A stretch of DNA of 26,828 bases from Cudoniella acicularis (taxonomy: Eukaryota; Ascomycota; Leotiomycetes; Helotiales; Helotiaceae). The notes beneath the pieces were generated by a model. The model did no database searches. It was not told the origin of the DNA and saw only the letters and a list, made by a program, of their open reading frames with translations. The stretch spans positions 1 through 26,828 of the forward strand of contig JAAMPI010000747.1 in the NCBI GenBank assembly GCA_013054445.1, read 5' to 3'. Each line of letters opens with the position of its first letter. Position 1 is the first letter of the stretch. A program made the translations under genes and the position numbers. Of this stretch, positions 9,414-21,000 are shown piece by piece.

Positions 9414-12400
9414 ATGCATCCACAGCGGCTGACCCCCCTCCGGCGAGGCCAGGTACCAGAAATTCCAAGAGAGCGAACAGTTTCCACTGAACAGAATGCG
9501 GGCTTCTGGAGTCGGCTTAGATTCTCCTGGCTGAGCCCCCTTATGAGCGTACGTGGAATATTGGCTTCATTTCGATCTTCTTCAATGCTAACTCTTGGAC
9601 AGGCTGGGTACAGACGACCTCTAGAGCCCAATGATATCTGGCTGGTCCCCGATGCTAGAGCTATCGAGTTCCTCCAAGAGAGACTGAAGAACTCTTTTAG
9701 GAGGAGGGTCTTGGCTCAGAGTAGATTTCCTCTAGCATGGGCCCTGTATGAGACGTTCAGATTTGACTTTTGGCTTGGAGGGATTTGTCAGCTCCTCGTG
9801 TCTATCCTCCTAGTCATGGCACCTTTCACGTTGCGTTACCTGATCAAGTTTGCAAAAGATGCCTATACCGCGGTCCAGGCAGGCAACAGCCCGCGTCCGA
9901 CTGCTGTGGGAATTGGGTATGTTCTCGGCATTACGGGCATGCAAATTCTTCAGAGTTTTGCATCGAGCCACTTCTATTATCGAAGTATGCTGTTTGGAGG
10001 ACAGAGTCGCAGCGTTTTGGTCGCGCTGGTACTTGACAAGTCCTTGAAGCTTTCAAGAAGAGCCAAAGCCGGCGGCACACCAGAAGGACAAGAATGGCGA
10101 ACGGACCCCAAAGGTTGGTCCAATGGACGAATCATGAACCTGATCTCGACCGACGCCTCCCGCATCGAACAAGCCTGCGGAGTCCTACACTTGGTATGGA
10201 CGTCGCCCATTCAGATCGTGCTGACGGTGGCGTTGTTGGCGTACAACATGGGCTACAGCGCGTTGGCAGGAGTGGCCATTCTGATTTGCGGTCTTGCGGG
10301 GTTGACGAAGGTGATGGGATTTCTCACGGCTAGTCGAAGCGCAATCAACAAGATCACGGACCGAAGGGTGGATATGACACAGGAGATGCTCCAAGGGATC
10401 CGGTTCGTGAAGTACTTTGCCTGGGAAAACTTCTTTCTGGCTCGCCTGAAAGTTGTCCGCGCAGACGAGAGTCACGCCCTGCGGTTGATGAACCTCATAA
10501 AGTCTGCCATTGGTGCCGTTTCGCAGGCTCTGCCTATTTTCTCCAACATGACGGCCTTCATCGTCTTCTCGGTGACCTCACACGCCCTGGAACCGGCCGT
10601 AGTCTTTTCATCTCTGGCATTGTTTAACAGTTTGCGTACGCCAATGAATTGGCTACCAATCTCTATCGGCTACATGACCGATGCATACATTTCCTTGAAG
10701 AGGATCGAAGATTTCTTACTTGCTGAGGAGGTAGCTTTAGAAATTGCACCAACGTCTGACCTGAAATATTCTGTGGAACTCGACCAAGCAACATTCACAT
10801 GGGAGACCCCTCCGATGGAAGAGCCTGAACAACAGGAGAAAGGGGGTACAAAGCACCACCACCTAACTACGCTTCGGAGAGGAAAAAGCAAGGACGAAAC
10901 ATCTAAAGAACAGATATCGCCGTCAGCACCACTACCACAGGGTGATTCAGCTTTCCGCCTTGATAACCTCACTTTCCAGGCGGGCCATGCTGAGCTGATT
11001 GGTATCATTGGGAGCGTAGGATGTGGCAAGACGTCGCTACTTAGTGCGCTGGCAAGTGACATGAGACAGATTGGAGGCCGCATGGAATTTTCTGCAGACA
11101 GGGCATACTGTCCTCAGTATGCCTGGATTCAGAACACCAGCATTCGTAATAACATTATCTTTGGTAAGCCATTTGATCAAGCCTTTTATAGCGAAGTTGT
11201 GCAGGCTTGTGCGCTCGAGCCGGATTTCGAAGCGCTGCCACATGGCGATGCCACAGAGATTGGCGAGAGAGGCATCACGTTGTCAGGGGGGCAGAAACAG
11301 CGTATTAACATCGCCCGAGCCATCTACTCAGATGCCGACATCGTCCTCCTCGATGATCCGCTTTCCGCTGTCGATGCGCACGTTGGGGCACACCTCTTCA
11401 ACGAGGCCATCTGTGGATTGCTCCGATCCAAGTGCAGAATCCTCGCCACCCATCATATACACCTCCTCTCACGCTTTGATAAAATCATATGGATGGTAGA
11501 CGGTCGGATTGAGGCTTTTGGCCCCTATCAAGAGCTTATGCACACCAAGCCTGCTTTTGCCAAACTCGTTACTGCTACCGGCCCTCAGCATTTGAGCTCC
11601 AGCAGCCCGGACGAGGAGAAGAAGGATAGTAGTAGTATCAGAGAGGACACGATCACTGACGGTGCTGATACGAAGCGGAGTCCCCAGCAGCTGATGCAAG
11701 AAGATGTCAAGGCTGTTGATAGTGTTCCTTGGTCTGTCTATGTTGCATGGCTGCGCTCCTCTGGAAGTCTGTGGAACATCTTCGCAGTCTTACTCATGCA
11801 AGCGTTGTTCCGGGCTTCCAACCTTCTGACGAGCGTATGGTTGTCATGGTGGGTTTCCAACAAATATGGTCTTTCTCGTGGCCAGAACGTATGTATATCC
11901 ATCCTCTCCTTACCCCTTCTCTCTTTCTGGGAGCAGCAGACTAAATCGTGCCAGGAAAGATTGGTTATTACGCGGCTCTCGGCGTGATACAAGGCATTCT
12001 GCTATTCAGCTCTTCAATCCTCACCTGTATAGTGAGCATAAAGTCAAGCCAGATCATGTCCAACGAAGCCATGTGGCAAATCCTCCGGGCGCCAGTGGCA
12101 TTCTTCGACACAACTCCCCTAGGCCGAATTATTCACCGCTTCACCAAAGACGTCGACGCAATGGACAACAACCTAACCAGTTCTCTGCAACAATATTTGA
12201 TTGTATTGAGCGCGCTCGTGGGCACGTTTGCTCTTATCATTGCGTATTTTTACTATGTGAGTTAAAATATGTGCTTCTCAATATTTGCTGGCATGAGCTT
12301 ATTGGAAGAAAGTTTGCGGTGGCATTAGTAGTCTGTATGATTGCACTTTTATGGTGTGTTTCCTATTACCGCAGTAGTGCGCGAGAACTGAAACGACATC

Positions 12401-13659
12401 ACGCGACTCTGGACGGTGTAGTCTTCGCCCGATTTAATGAAGCTCTTGTTGGCGCTCCCTGTATCCGTGCCTACGGACGCGAGCATCAGTTCAACACGAT
12501 GCTACACAAGGCTATCAATGACATGGATGGAGCGTACTTTCTAACCTTTGCCAATCAGCACTGGTTATCTCTTCGTCTCGACAACATCGGTAATTTGCTC
12601 AATTTCGTAACAGGAATTCTTGTAGTCACAAACCGACTCTCTGTCTCTCCGAGCATAGGTGGGCTTATATTGAGCTATAGCTTAAGCCTCACAGGGATCA
12701 TCCAAATCGTAGTCAAATATTTTGTTGAAGTCGACAACTCTATGTCTAGCACGGAGCGCTTGTATCAGTACACCACTTCACTCGCCCAGGAAGCGCCTCT
12801 CGAGGGTGCTCCGGTTCGAAAAACATGGCCTGAATTTGGAGCCATCAAGTACGAAGCGGTTCAAATGCGATATCGACCCGAGTTACCGCTTGTCATCGAT
12901 GACTTCTCTTTGCAAATTGCTGGCGGTGAAAGGATAGGCATCGTAGGCCGCACCGGTGCCGGTAAAAGCACCATTCTATCTACGCTTTTCCGGCTGACCG
13001 AGATTTCCGGTGGACGCATCACTATCGACGATATTGACATCCGTCAGCTGGGTCTTCATGATCTCCGATCTTGCCTCGCAATCATTCCTCAGGACCCAAC
13101 CCTATTTCGGGGTACAATTCGCTCGAATCTCGACCCTTTCAACAAACACACGGACCTTGAGCTATGGAGTGTACTGCGGCAGACTCATCTCAACCCAGAT
13201 ACCGGTGCTTCATCCGAAATGGAGGACAAGAAAGAGGGCGGCGACAGGAGAGATGAGGTAGACGCAAGCAGCAAGACCGCCGAGTCGCATGTGATGCTCG
13301 ATGCAGCTGTTGAAGAAGAAGGCCTCAACTTTTCGCTCGGACAGCGACAGCTGATCGCCTTGGCACGCGCCCTCCTCCGGGATGCGCGTATTGTTCTCAT
13401 TGATGAGGGCACAAGCAGCGTTGACCCTAAAACTGACGCCCGAATTCAGGAAACACTTTCTAGGAGCATGGAGGGGAAGACGCTAGTAGCTATTGCACAC
13501 CGACTTCGCACAGTCCTACAATATGACCGCATGTGCGTCATGGACAAAGGGAAGATAGCTGAGCTGGGCCCCCCCTTAGAGTTGTGGGAAAGGGGCGGCA
13601 TTTTCAGAGGCATGTGCGACAGTAATAGCATCACACGAGGGGATTTTACTCGGGAATGA
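9414..13659 (+). CDS. ABC transporter, ABCC/MRP type, full-length
   Basis: This full transporter (TMD1-NBD1-TMD2-NBD2) has about 1354 residues and probably exports the cluster product across the plasma or vacuolar membrane. Proposed exons are 9414-9548, 9603-11888, 11960-12256 and 12313-13659. Intron 1 (GTACGT...GCTAAC...ACAG) is in frame without stops; I remove it because the join restores SPLMS-AGYRRPLEPNDIW, an MRP signature. NBD1 has Walker A GSVGCGKTS (Lys521), signature LSGGQ (605-609) and VLLDDPLSAVD. NBD2 has GRTGAGKST (Lys1124), signature FSLGQ (1246-1250) and VLIDEGTSSVD with the catalytic Glu. There is no TMD0. Introns 2 and 3 both need AAAG acceptors (at 11959 and 12312) to keep frame; intron 2 could be placed differently. 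GTG at 9378 lies upstream in frame, but 9414 is the first in-frame ATG. NBD1's Walker B ends Asp-Asp, the usual degenerate site of this subfamily. Confidence 0.88.
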
Positions 13660-13755
13660 TAGATCTGTTAGATAGGGGGAACTTGTGCCTATGTAGATAG
13701 AAGGTGTGCTTACGGCTTTCACTTAGCCCTGAGTGAATGCTACGGAGTCCTCCTC

Positions 13756-15550
13756 CTAAACCTTGATCGTGAATACAACTGGTGAAATCACCGCAAAGAG
13801 ACTAGCAGCGAGTGCGAAGGGCAATCCGAGCCAGCTTTTCCCTAGACTTATGCCGAAGCGAAACGCCCATGCCATGCTCGGTCCTGCGACGAGACTCCCA
13901 AAGCCTTCCATAACGGAGATGAGAGCATAAAGTCGCCCAATATCGCTTGTCTTACTCGCATGGTGGGATTCAACGAGATGTGTTATCAAACTGCGGACGA
14001 CTGGGGAAAACCCGGTTCCAAGGGTGTAGACAATGAGGCCTAAGAATCATTAGTCATGTTTATATCTGATGCTCATCCGTCGGTGCCGTTTACCCATAAC
14101 CATCGCGACCGATGTGACTGACGCAAAGAGAACGACAGTTCCAACGATCATTAACAGAATACTTGCTTTGGCGATCCAGAGATCCTTTGAAGCCGCACTT
14201 GTCTTGGAAAGTGCAAAGGCAGCAGCGGAAGGCAGCACAGCCGTAAACAACACAATGTTCACACCCGCTCGCAAAGATAGAAGAAGCCCAGCCTAGATGT
14301 TTCAAAATGATTAGAAATCAAAGTGGAAATTTCAATTTTCAATAACTTGCCTTAGATAGGCTCCATCCGTATCGTTTTGACGCATATTGAAAAAGAAGGT
14401 TGATCGACTGGCGCCCAAGTTTTGAAACTAGAAACGTGATCAATAGGGCGGTAACAGCTGTATCGCGGGTTGCAAAAGAGAAAGAATCGCGCGTTTGGCG
14501 GATCCAGGTTTTCCATTTCTCGTTGCTTTTAGGCAGGAACTCGTCATTTGTCTCTGAGAGTCCGGCATTTGGTTGGGTGTTGCTAAATACGCTGGAGCCT
14601 TGTTCAGATATTTTATGTGGTAGTGGGAGTGTTTCTGGTAGTACAAGCGTCATAGCCAAGCAGAGTACCTGGAATACTAGCGCAATGAGGAGTGGAAGCC
14701 ATGGAGTTTTAGACATCAGTATGGAGGTGACTGGAGGGACAAGGCATTCGGCGATCAGCTCGCTAGTAAATCGGTAGAGGAATGCTGAACTCCTGCCATT
14801 CAAAATTACATAGTTAGTAATGCGCTTACACCTTTTTATGGAAAAGACCAGGAATGAGGCAATTGAACATGACTTGCCTTTTCCCCGGTGGTACGACATC
14901 AGCGACGATAGTGGTTATCAGAGTTGTTGCCATAGGAGGACCCCCGCCAACGACAAAAAATACCGAAGATAGCCATACGTATTGGAGAGGTAAATGCGAA
15001 ACCCCAACCTGTTGACAAAGCATTAGGCATTTCTCACTAGGGGAGTACTTTCCAATCTTACTATAAACAAAGTCCAGACCCAAGACAAAGCATAACCCAT
15101 CATTGATAATACCGTAATCCATTTCCGCCCATATTTATCAGCAAGATACCCATATGGAACCGCAAGTAAAATAGCCGGTATGCTATCAAAGGTGTATTGC
15201 CAGCCTAATATCATAGCAAGCTTATCTTGCACTGGATCCACTTTGCAGAAATTCTCTTGAACAGAGCCATCTCGACCTACTAGCGAAGGGTCCTCACGTA
15301 GATAGTGATCGGTGCAGATGACGGACTCGAAGAGACGGATCTTCGGCGCTAGGAAGAGATACTCCCCTATGTCGGCAGTGATAGCAAGGGCAATACAGAG
15401 CGCCACGGCATTTACCCAGGGCCATGTACAACGGGAGGCACGGTGTTCGGAGGCTCTTGTTAGCTCATCCCGTGATTCTGTTCGCGATGAAAGAAGAGAT
15501 GTCGTCTCATTGGAGGCATCATCATAGCCGCTGCCAGTGACCCGAACCAT
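13756..15550 (-). CDS. MFS transporter, 12-TM fungal type
   Basis: This major facilitator of 514 residues is likely an efflux pump or uptake carrier for the cluster product. Exons on the minus strand are 15550-15062, 15008-14878, 14792-14351, 14292-14094 and 14039-13756. The start is the first ATG in frame. Features include an N-terminal hydrophilic tail (NETTSLLSSR), motif A GYLADKYGRKW between TM2 and TM3, PETLP at the end of TM6, a long central loop, RYGWSL...AGLLLSLRAG in the second half and GTGFSPVVRSLITHLV near TM10. Introns 2 and 4 use GC instead of GT: both donors are AG|GCAAGT (14877 and 14350). Only these splices restore PPGKR-SSAFLYRFTSELI and SLSK-AGLLLSLRAG, the family consensus. 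It is divergent from the nicotianamine-synthase-like gene and shares two motif sites with it. Confidence 0.85.
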
Positions 15551-16050
15551 TTGCGGAGAGTCAATATAATTTTTGCTAGTCGTGGCATGTAGAAAGGAAG
15601 GATACACGAAGCTGGTTGAAACTAGCTAATTAATTTGTAAAGAAAGTGAATACAACACGAAGTAGATGAGCAGGCAACAATATCGTTGCATCGATGAAAA
15701 AATGATGAAACTACGGTGTGGGTATCAGCGCTTCGTGGACGCGGTACTTCGGTCGCCAGAGCGGTTCCCGGAAATAGCCAACCAGATCTAAGCGAGTGCT
15801 GCACCTCCATGAAACACTATAAAAACGCGTATATTGCTCTTCTGACCTTGCATGGAGCTTTTGACCTTGCATCTCAATAAATTGGTAATGTCGTACCTTG
15901 AACACTATGTTGCATCATTATGTGCACCCATGTTTTGCTCCAGTTAGGGCAGCATACTTGAAGTTCAACTGTCTTCATGATCAAGGCTTGAGCTCCTATC
16001 AATTGGCGTTATCGCTCTACGATATCGGTTGACAAGCCAGTGTCTTCAAG
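15551..16050. promoter_or_regulatory. divergent promoter of the MFS and NAS-like genes
   Basis: This is exactly 500 bp between two divergent start codons, with two same-strand cluster motifs near its middle. No coding potential. Confidence 0.6.
15842..15872 (+). promoter_or_regulatory. cluster motif TGACNNTGCA, two copies in tandem
   Basis: CTGACCTTGCAT at 15842-15853 and TTGACCTTGCAT at 15861-15872 start 19 bp apart in direct orientation. The second is identical over 12 bases to the site at 17845-17856 in the NRPS promoter. They lie 180-210 bp before the NAS-like ATG and ~290-320 bp before the MFS ATG. Confidence 0.72.
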
Positions 16051-17119
16051 ATGCCTTCTAACGAGTCCACTCCGTTTAATTCCGTACATGGTCGTGACTT
16101 GGCTGCTGAAGCTCAAGTCTATGTGCGTAAGATGGTTTCGAGCGTTGCGTCTTTGGATGCATTATGCCCACTAGATTCGCCTGAGAAGACTGAACAAGCA
16201 ATACCATTCTGGTCCCAATTCTACGACGTAATTGGCTTCTCGACTCTCGATATCGAACTTGAGAATGCAATCCTTCAGCACCCCGATGTGCTCAAGCTCA
16301 TGCCGGATCTGAGACGGGTTATGGGAGAATGTGAGGTTGCTTTGGAGGTGACCTGGGCAGCCAAAGTAGCAGTGGCAAGGGATCCCACCGAAGGTACGGT
16401 TGTAGCATGGAGTGCTGGAGAACATGTTTTACGCTCTTACTGAAACTACCGGCTATAGCTCGGCAGATCTTCAATGGGGGTACTCTCCATGGGTATTATC
16501 CTTTTTTTCTACAAGTTGAGTGGGTGTCGCTCGTGACAGGACTTGGCAGAGCACCGGAGTCCGTGGCCATCTTGGGATCAGGTGCCTTGCCCGAAACAGG
16601 TGTCTGGATGATTGACTGGGCGCGAAAGAATAACCAACGAATCCGCATCCACAGCCTCGAGATCATCCCCGAACGTTTGGAGCAGAGCAAAAGGGTGTAC
16701 GAAGCCCTAGGGCTTCTCGAGGACCTCACATTTGAAGTAGGCGATGTCAGGACCGCTCCTAAGGATCTCAGCTCTTTCGATGTCGTTTATTTCAATGCCA
16801 CGCTCGGCACATCAACACGGGAGAAGGAAGATCTGATGTTGGACGTGGCTAGGCGGATGAGACCGGGGGCTCTCGTGCTCACACGAAGCACTTACTCCCT
16901 AAAGACAATGGCATATCCTGTGAGTCTTGAAATATCCTTCATCTACCGCCTCAGCACATGCCTCATACATAGAATTCTAACATACTGTGCACCTCTCAGT
17001 CTGCCGAAATACAATCGCCACGTATAATTAGCAAGCTTAGGCCAGTGCTAACTACCCATATGCATGGCGAACACGGGAGGAGTGTGAATGGAACGGTCAT
17101 TATTTCAAGGGTTTTGTAG
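16051..17119 (+). CDS. nicotianamine synthase-like SAM aminobutyrate transferase
   Basis: Family enzymes take the 3-amino-3-carboxypropyl (aminobutyrate) group of S-adenosylmethionine rather than its methyl. Plant NAS condenses three, bacterial CntL one, and some relatives cyclise it to azetidine-2-carboxylate. Exons are 16051-16393, 16459-16919 and 17000-17119 (introns GTACGG...CTATAG and GTGAGT...CTCAG), giving 307 residues, slightly shorter than plant NAS. The SAM-binding loop is VAILGSGALPETG (150-162). It is followed by a helix with ERLEQSKRVYEALG, GDVRTAP, FDVVYFNATLG (Asp222) and MRPGALVLTRS...YSLKTMAYP, closely tracking the plant NAS order. The N-terminal helical region (LDALCPLD, FYDVIGFSTLDIELEN) is also family-like. 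The last exon supplies a typical ending (VNGTVIISRVL). Whether it couples aminobutyrate to another amine or forms an azetidine cannot be told by eye. Confidence 0.8.
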
Positions 17120-18088
17120 GAGGACTCGGACTGCATTCCCACGGCTTCAGTCCCAAGCTTTATGTTGCTTGAGGCTCCCGCTTCTTTTTTTCTCTGTAGT
17201 AAACGTTCTGCTCGTAGCTTTCCAGTAGACAAATCCATGCTACTGTTTCTATAATCAAAAAGTCAGGAAGAGTAGTCAGATTCAGGATGATAATAAGCAG
17301 TGAGTTTGAACTCTGAGAGTAAGGTTTCTCAATGTAATATAGTAAGTCCTGCGTACTACATGCAAGTATGCAGAAGATTACTCAAGCACGTTTCTCAAAA
17401 CCACCTAGTGCTCAAGTTACAGGATGCCAGTTTTTACGCAACAGTGGGGTTTCTTTCAGAGCACCAGTCCATTAAAGAGAGGGTGTCTTTCCCATTGAAG
17501 CCCATGAGATGTTGATATAAAGCATTAAAATCATCAGTTTCCCCACGGTCCCCTTATTCGTTCTTTGGTAACGGTGCCCACGCTCGAGACAACTGAACTT
17601 TATCTCCTGAAGGTGCTGGCTGTTGTAAATATTTGTGAGTAAGTTGTTTTGGAGGAAATGTAAGAGAGAAAAATCCCTACTTTTCATGCATTGTCAGACC
17701 ATAAATGACTGTATATTCGACCCATTAAATGCAACGAGACCTAAAGGTGCAAAGGGCAATCATTGGCGGGTTACATATTACGCGCTCAACCCCCTAATTT
17801 TTATAAGGTAGATATGCTGTATTTTTGACACAATAACCCTAATATTGACCTTGCATTAAGTCTAGCACAAAGCAACTCACACAAATGAAATGCATTGTCA
17901 ATTATACTTCGTAGTAACTCCAAAATTTGTTTTGCATTATCATTTGCGTAGATATAGCACGTGTATAAATGTTCTCAGAAAACGGTGCTCTTGATATATA
18001 TTCTGCAGCTCCAATTCGATCGGCTGTGATATCCCTGAGCCGATTTTTGGATTAGTTTTCTCTGCGCTCGAGATAGAAGAAGGCCAAT
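17120..18088. promoter_or_regulatory. NRPS upstream region
   Basis: This 969-bp non-coding interval carries three cluster motifs in its right half. The rest is AT-rich with no gene-like frame. Confidence 0.6.
17686..17901. promoter_or_regulatory. cluster motif TGACNNTGCA, three copies
   Basis: The copies are CTGACAATGCAT at 17686-17697 (-), TTGACCTTGCAT at 17845-17856 (+) and TTGACAATGCAT at 17890-17901 (-). The middle site is preceded by ACCCTAATA as at 3922-3930, and the last is identical in 12 bases to 3931-3942 but inverted. They lie about 190-400 bp upstream of the NRPS ATG. Confidence 0.72.
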
Positions 18089-21000
18089 ATGGTTCGCATT
18101 CAAACCTCACTCACGCCACCGGAATTCCAAGAATACCTGTTAAACGTCCCCTCTTGTCATTTTCACCATCTGATTGACAACGACACGCTCTCTGAGGATG
18201 GGGAACCTCTCCTTATCCAGGCCGATGGACTGGAGATATTTCTTCGGAAAAGTCCCCAGCAAGATGGCCACCTCGAGTCTATTTTGCAAGCTGCCTGGGC
18301 ATTGTTTTTGCGCACTTATGTCGCTCGGAATGATGTATCATTCATCTACCTAGGGAGCGCCCCCATAGGTCGATGTCCGGAGCAGGTTCATATTTCCGTT
18401 TGCCACGTCCACATTGACAAAGAGCTGAGTCTGGCCCACGTCATGGACACGATGTCCCGAGTTTGCGTCTTGGATCATAAAGCAGACGGTAACACCCAGA
18501 CCTCATTTTCCGCATCTCTCTCCGGGCTATGTAACACATCTGTCTGCGTGAGCGAAGCTCCGCTGCAACTTATGCAAAAGAGAACGTTAAAACTGGTATG
18601 TCAGTCCGGAATCTTTGCTCGAGGCGATACTTATGCTTTCCCTTCTAGCAATGCGGACTCAATCTCGTTGCACAACCTACCGAGAAGGGGCTGCAATTAT
18701 GGCTCCACTTCGACCCTTCATTGGTGTCTACGGCCCAGGCGAAACACATCGTGGCTGCCCTTGAGCACTTGCTCGAAAATATCGCTATACAAGGTGTCAC
18801 GGCACGGGTCTCCGACCTAGGGCTTCGGGGGCCGTCGCATTACCAACAGATAGTTGACTGGAATGGCTATTTGCCGCCCATTACCCAGACACTGGTCCAC
18901 GAACGCTTCTGCGAGCATGCCCGCGCACACCCGGAACGGCCGGCGATTGTTTTTCGGGACGAGACCCTAACGTACGGAGAGGTTGACGAGATGTCGTCCC
19001 GGCTAGGTGCGTCTTTACAGCGCCTGGGAGTCGCTTTCGGCGTGCTGGTCCCACTGTGCTTCGAGAAGTCAGCATATGCCATTGTCGCGATGCTCGGGGT
19101 TTTGAAAGCGGGGGGTGCGTTTATACCTCTAGATCCCGACCACCCGAACGACCGGCTTGCCGGCATTGTGGACCAAGCGGCTGCCGAAGTCGTCCTCACG
19201 TCGGCCCTCTGTTCGCCGGCCATGTTCCCGTCGAAAACGGTTGTGACGGTGAGCCGGGCCTCGCTGGCACAGATGGCTCCAGCCAGTTCCCTCTGTCTCC
19301 AGCCCGGCCCCAGCCCCACCACGACAGCATATGTGTATTTTACCTCAGGGACGACCGGCCAGCCGAAAGGCGCGGTCATCAACCACGGCGCCTTCAACCT
19401 CACCGTCGCCGCCTTAAGCGAGCGTCTGCGCGTCTCGCCGGCATCCCGCGTTTTGCAGTTTGCCGCGTACACTTTCGATGCCAGTCTCATTGAAATCTTC
19501 CCGGCCCTCTACAGTGGAGGATGCGTCTGTGTCCCGGCCCAAGAAGACCGTACACCGGCCATTGTCGACTTCATCACGTCCACGGGGGCCACCGTAGCCT
19601 TCTTCACCCCATCCTTTCTGCGCTTGTTGAGGGCCAAAGATGTGCCCACCCTTCGCACCCTGGTGGTAGGCGGCGAGGCGCTGACCCGACATGCGGTTGA
19701 CGAGTGGGCCGACCAGGTCCACGTGATCCAGGTCTACGGACCCACGGAATGCTGTATGGTGTCAACGATGCACGACCTACCATCTTCGAGGGCGCATCCG
19801 GCGACGATTGGGCTCCCCTTCAATTGCGCGTGCTGGATCGTCCGGCCCGGTGCGGCCGAGGAGCTGTTGCCCATCGGCGCGATTGGGGAGCTGCTCATCC
19901 AAGGCCCCACGGTATTCCGAGAATACCTTGCCAATCCGGCTCTGACCTGCGCGTGCATCGCCGAGCGCCCGCCATGGCTCCCGGTCCGAGCCGCAGCCGA
20001 GTCCCGACGTCTCTACAAAACAGGCGATCTCGTGTGCTACAACTCGGACGGGACGCTCTCGTACGTCGGCCGCAAGAATACCCAGGTGAAGGTCCGCGGG
20101 CAGAGGGTCGAACTGGCGGGCATCGAGCACCTCCTCTTAGCCGACCCATCAGTCGTCCACGCCGTTGTTGTCCTGCCCCAACGCGGCCCTTGGAAGAGGC
20201 GACTCGTCACGGTCCTTTCTTTCGACCAGCATGCAACCGGTGTGGAATCCAAGGCGTTGTGCCTGGTGGCAGATCAAGCCTCCGCTCGTCGCGAGAGCGG
20301 AAGGATTCGAGATGCTCTAGCTCGTCAGTTGCCGCCGTACATGATCTCGGAGGGCTGGCTGGTCGTCGAGCAGATCCCCACCACCGCGTCGGGCAAGGCA
20401 GGAAGGAGGCTGATCGAAAGCTGGCTCGAATCGCTCGACGACGACACATACCGCCAGATGGTGGGCCCGGAAGGCGAGCAGGATGAGAATGATCGCCCAT
20501 TATCATCCATGGGGTGTGTTATACAAATGGTGTGGGCGGTCACCCTCAATATCACACCGCGTCAGATTGGCAGTGGGCGGTCCTTTATCAATCTGGGCGG
20601 GGATTCCATTTCCGCCATGCAGTTCATGTCCGCTTGCCGCGAGCGCAATGTTCACATATCTGTGCCCGACATCCACGAGCTCGCTCTGTTGGCGCGAGAC
20701 ATGAGTAGTTCCCATGGCTCGGAGGCGCCAGAAGAGGTCATGGACACCCCCTTCGGCCTCTCCCAAATTCAAGAGACGCACTTCCGCTTTACACAAAATG
20801 ACGCGAATGCGAATAGCTTCAGCCAAGGATTCCTGCTAAAGCTCCGCCAGGACTTTTCGTCCGAGAACCTGCGCTCGGCCCTCGTCGCGGTAATTCAGAG
20901 GCATTCAATGCTACGCGCCCGCTTCCAGAAACAAGCAGATGGACAGTGGACCCAGCGTCTTACGGATGAGGTCGAAGGTTCCTATCGCTGGGTGGTACAT

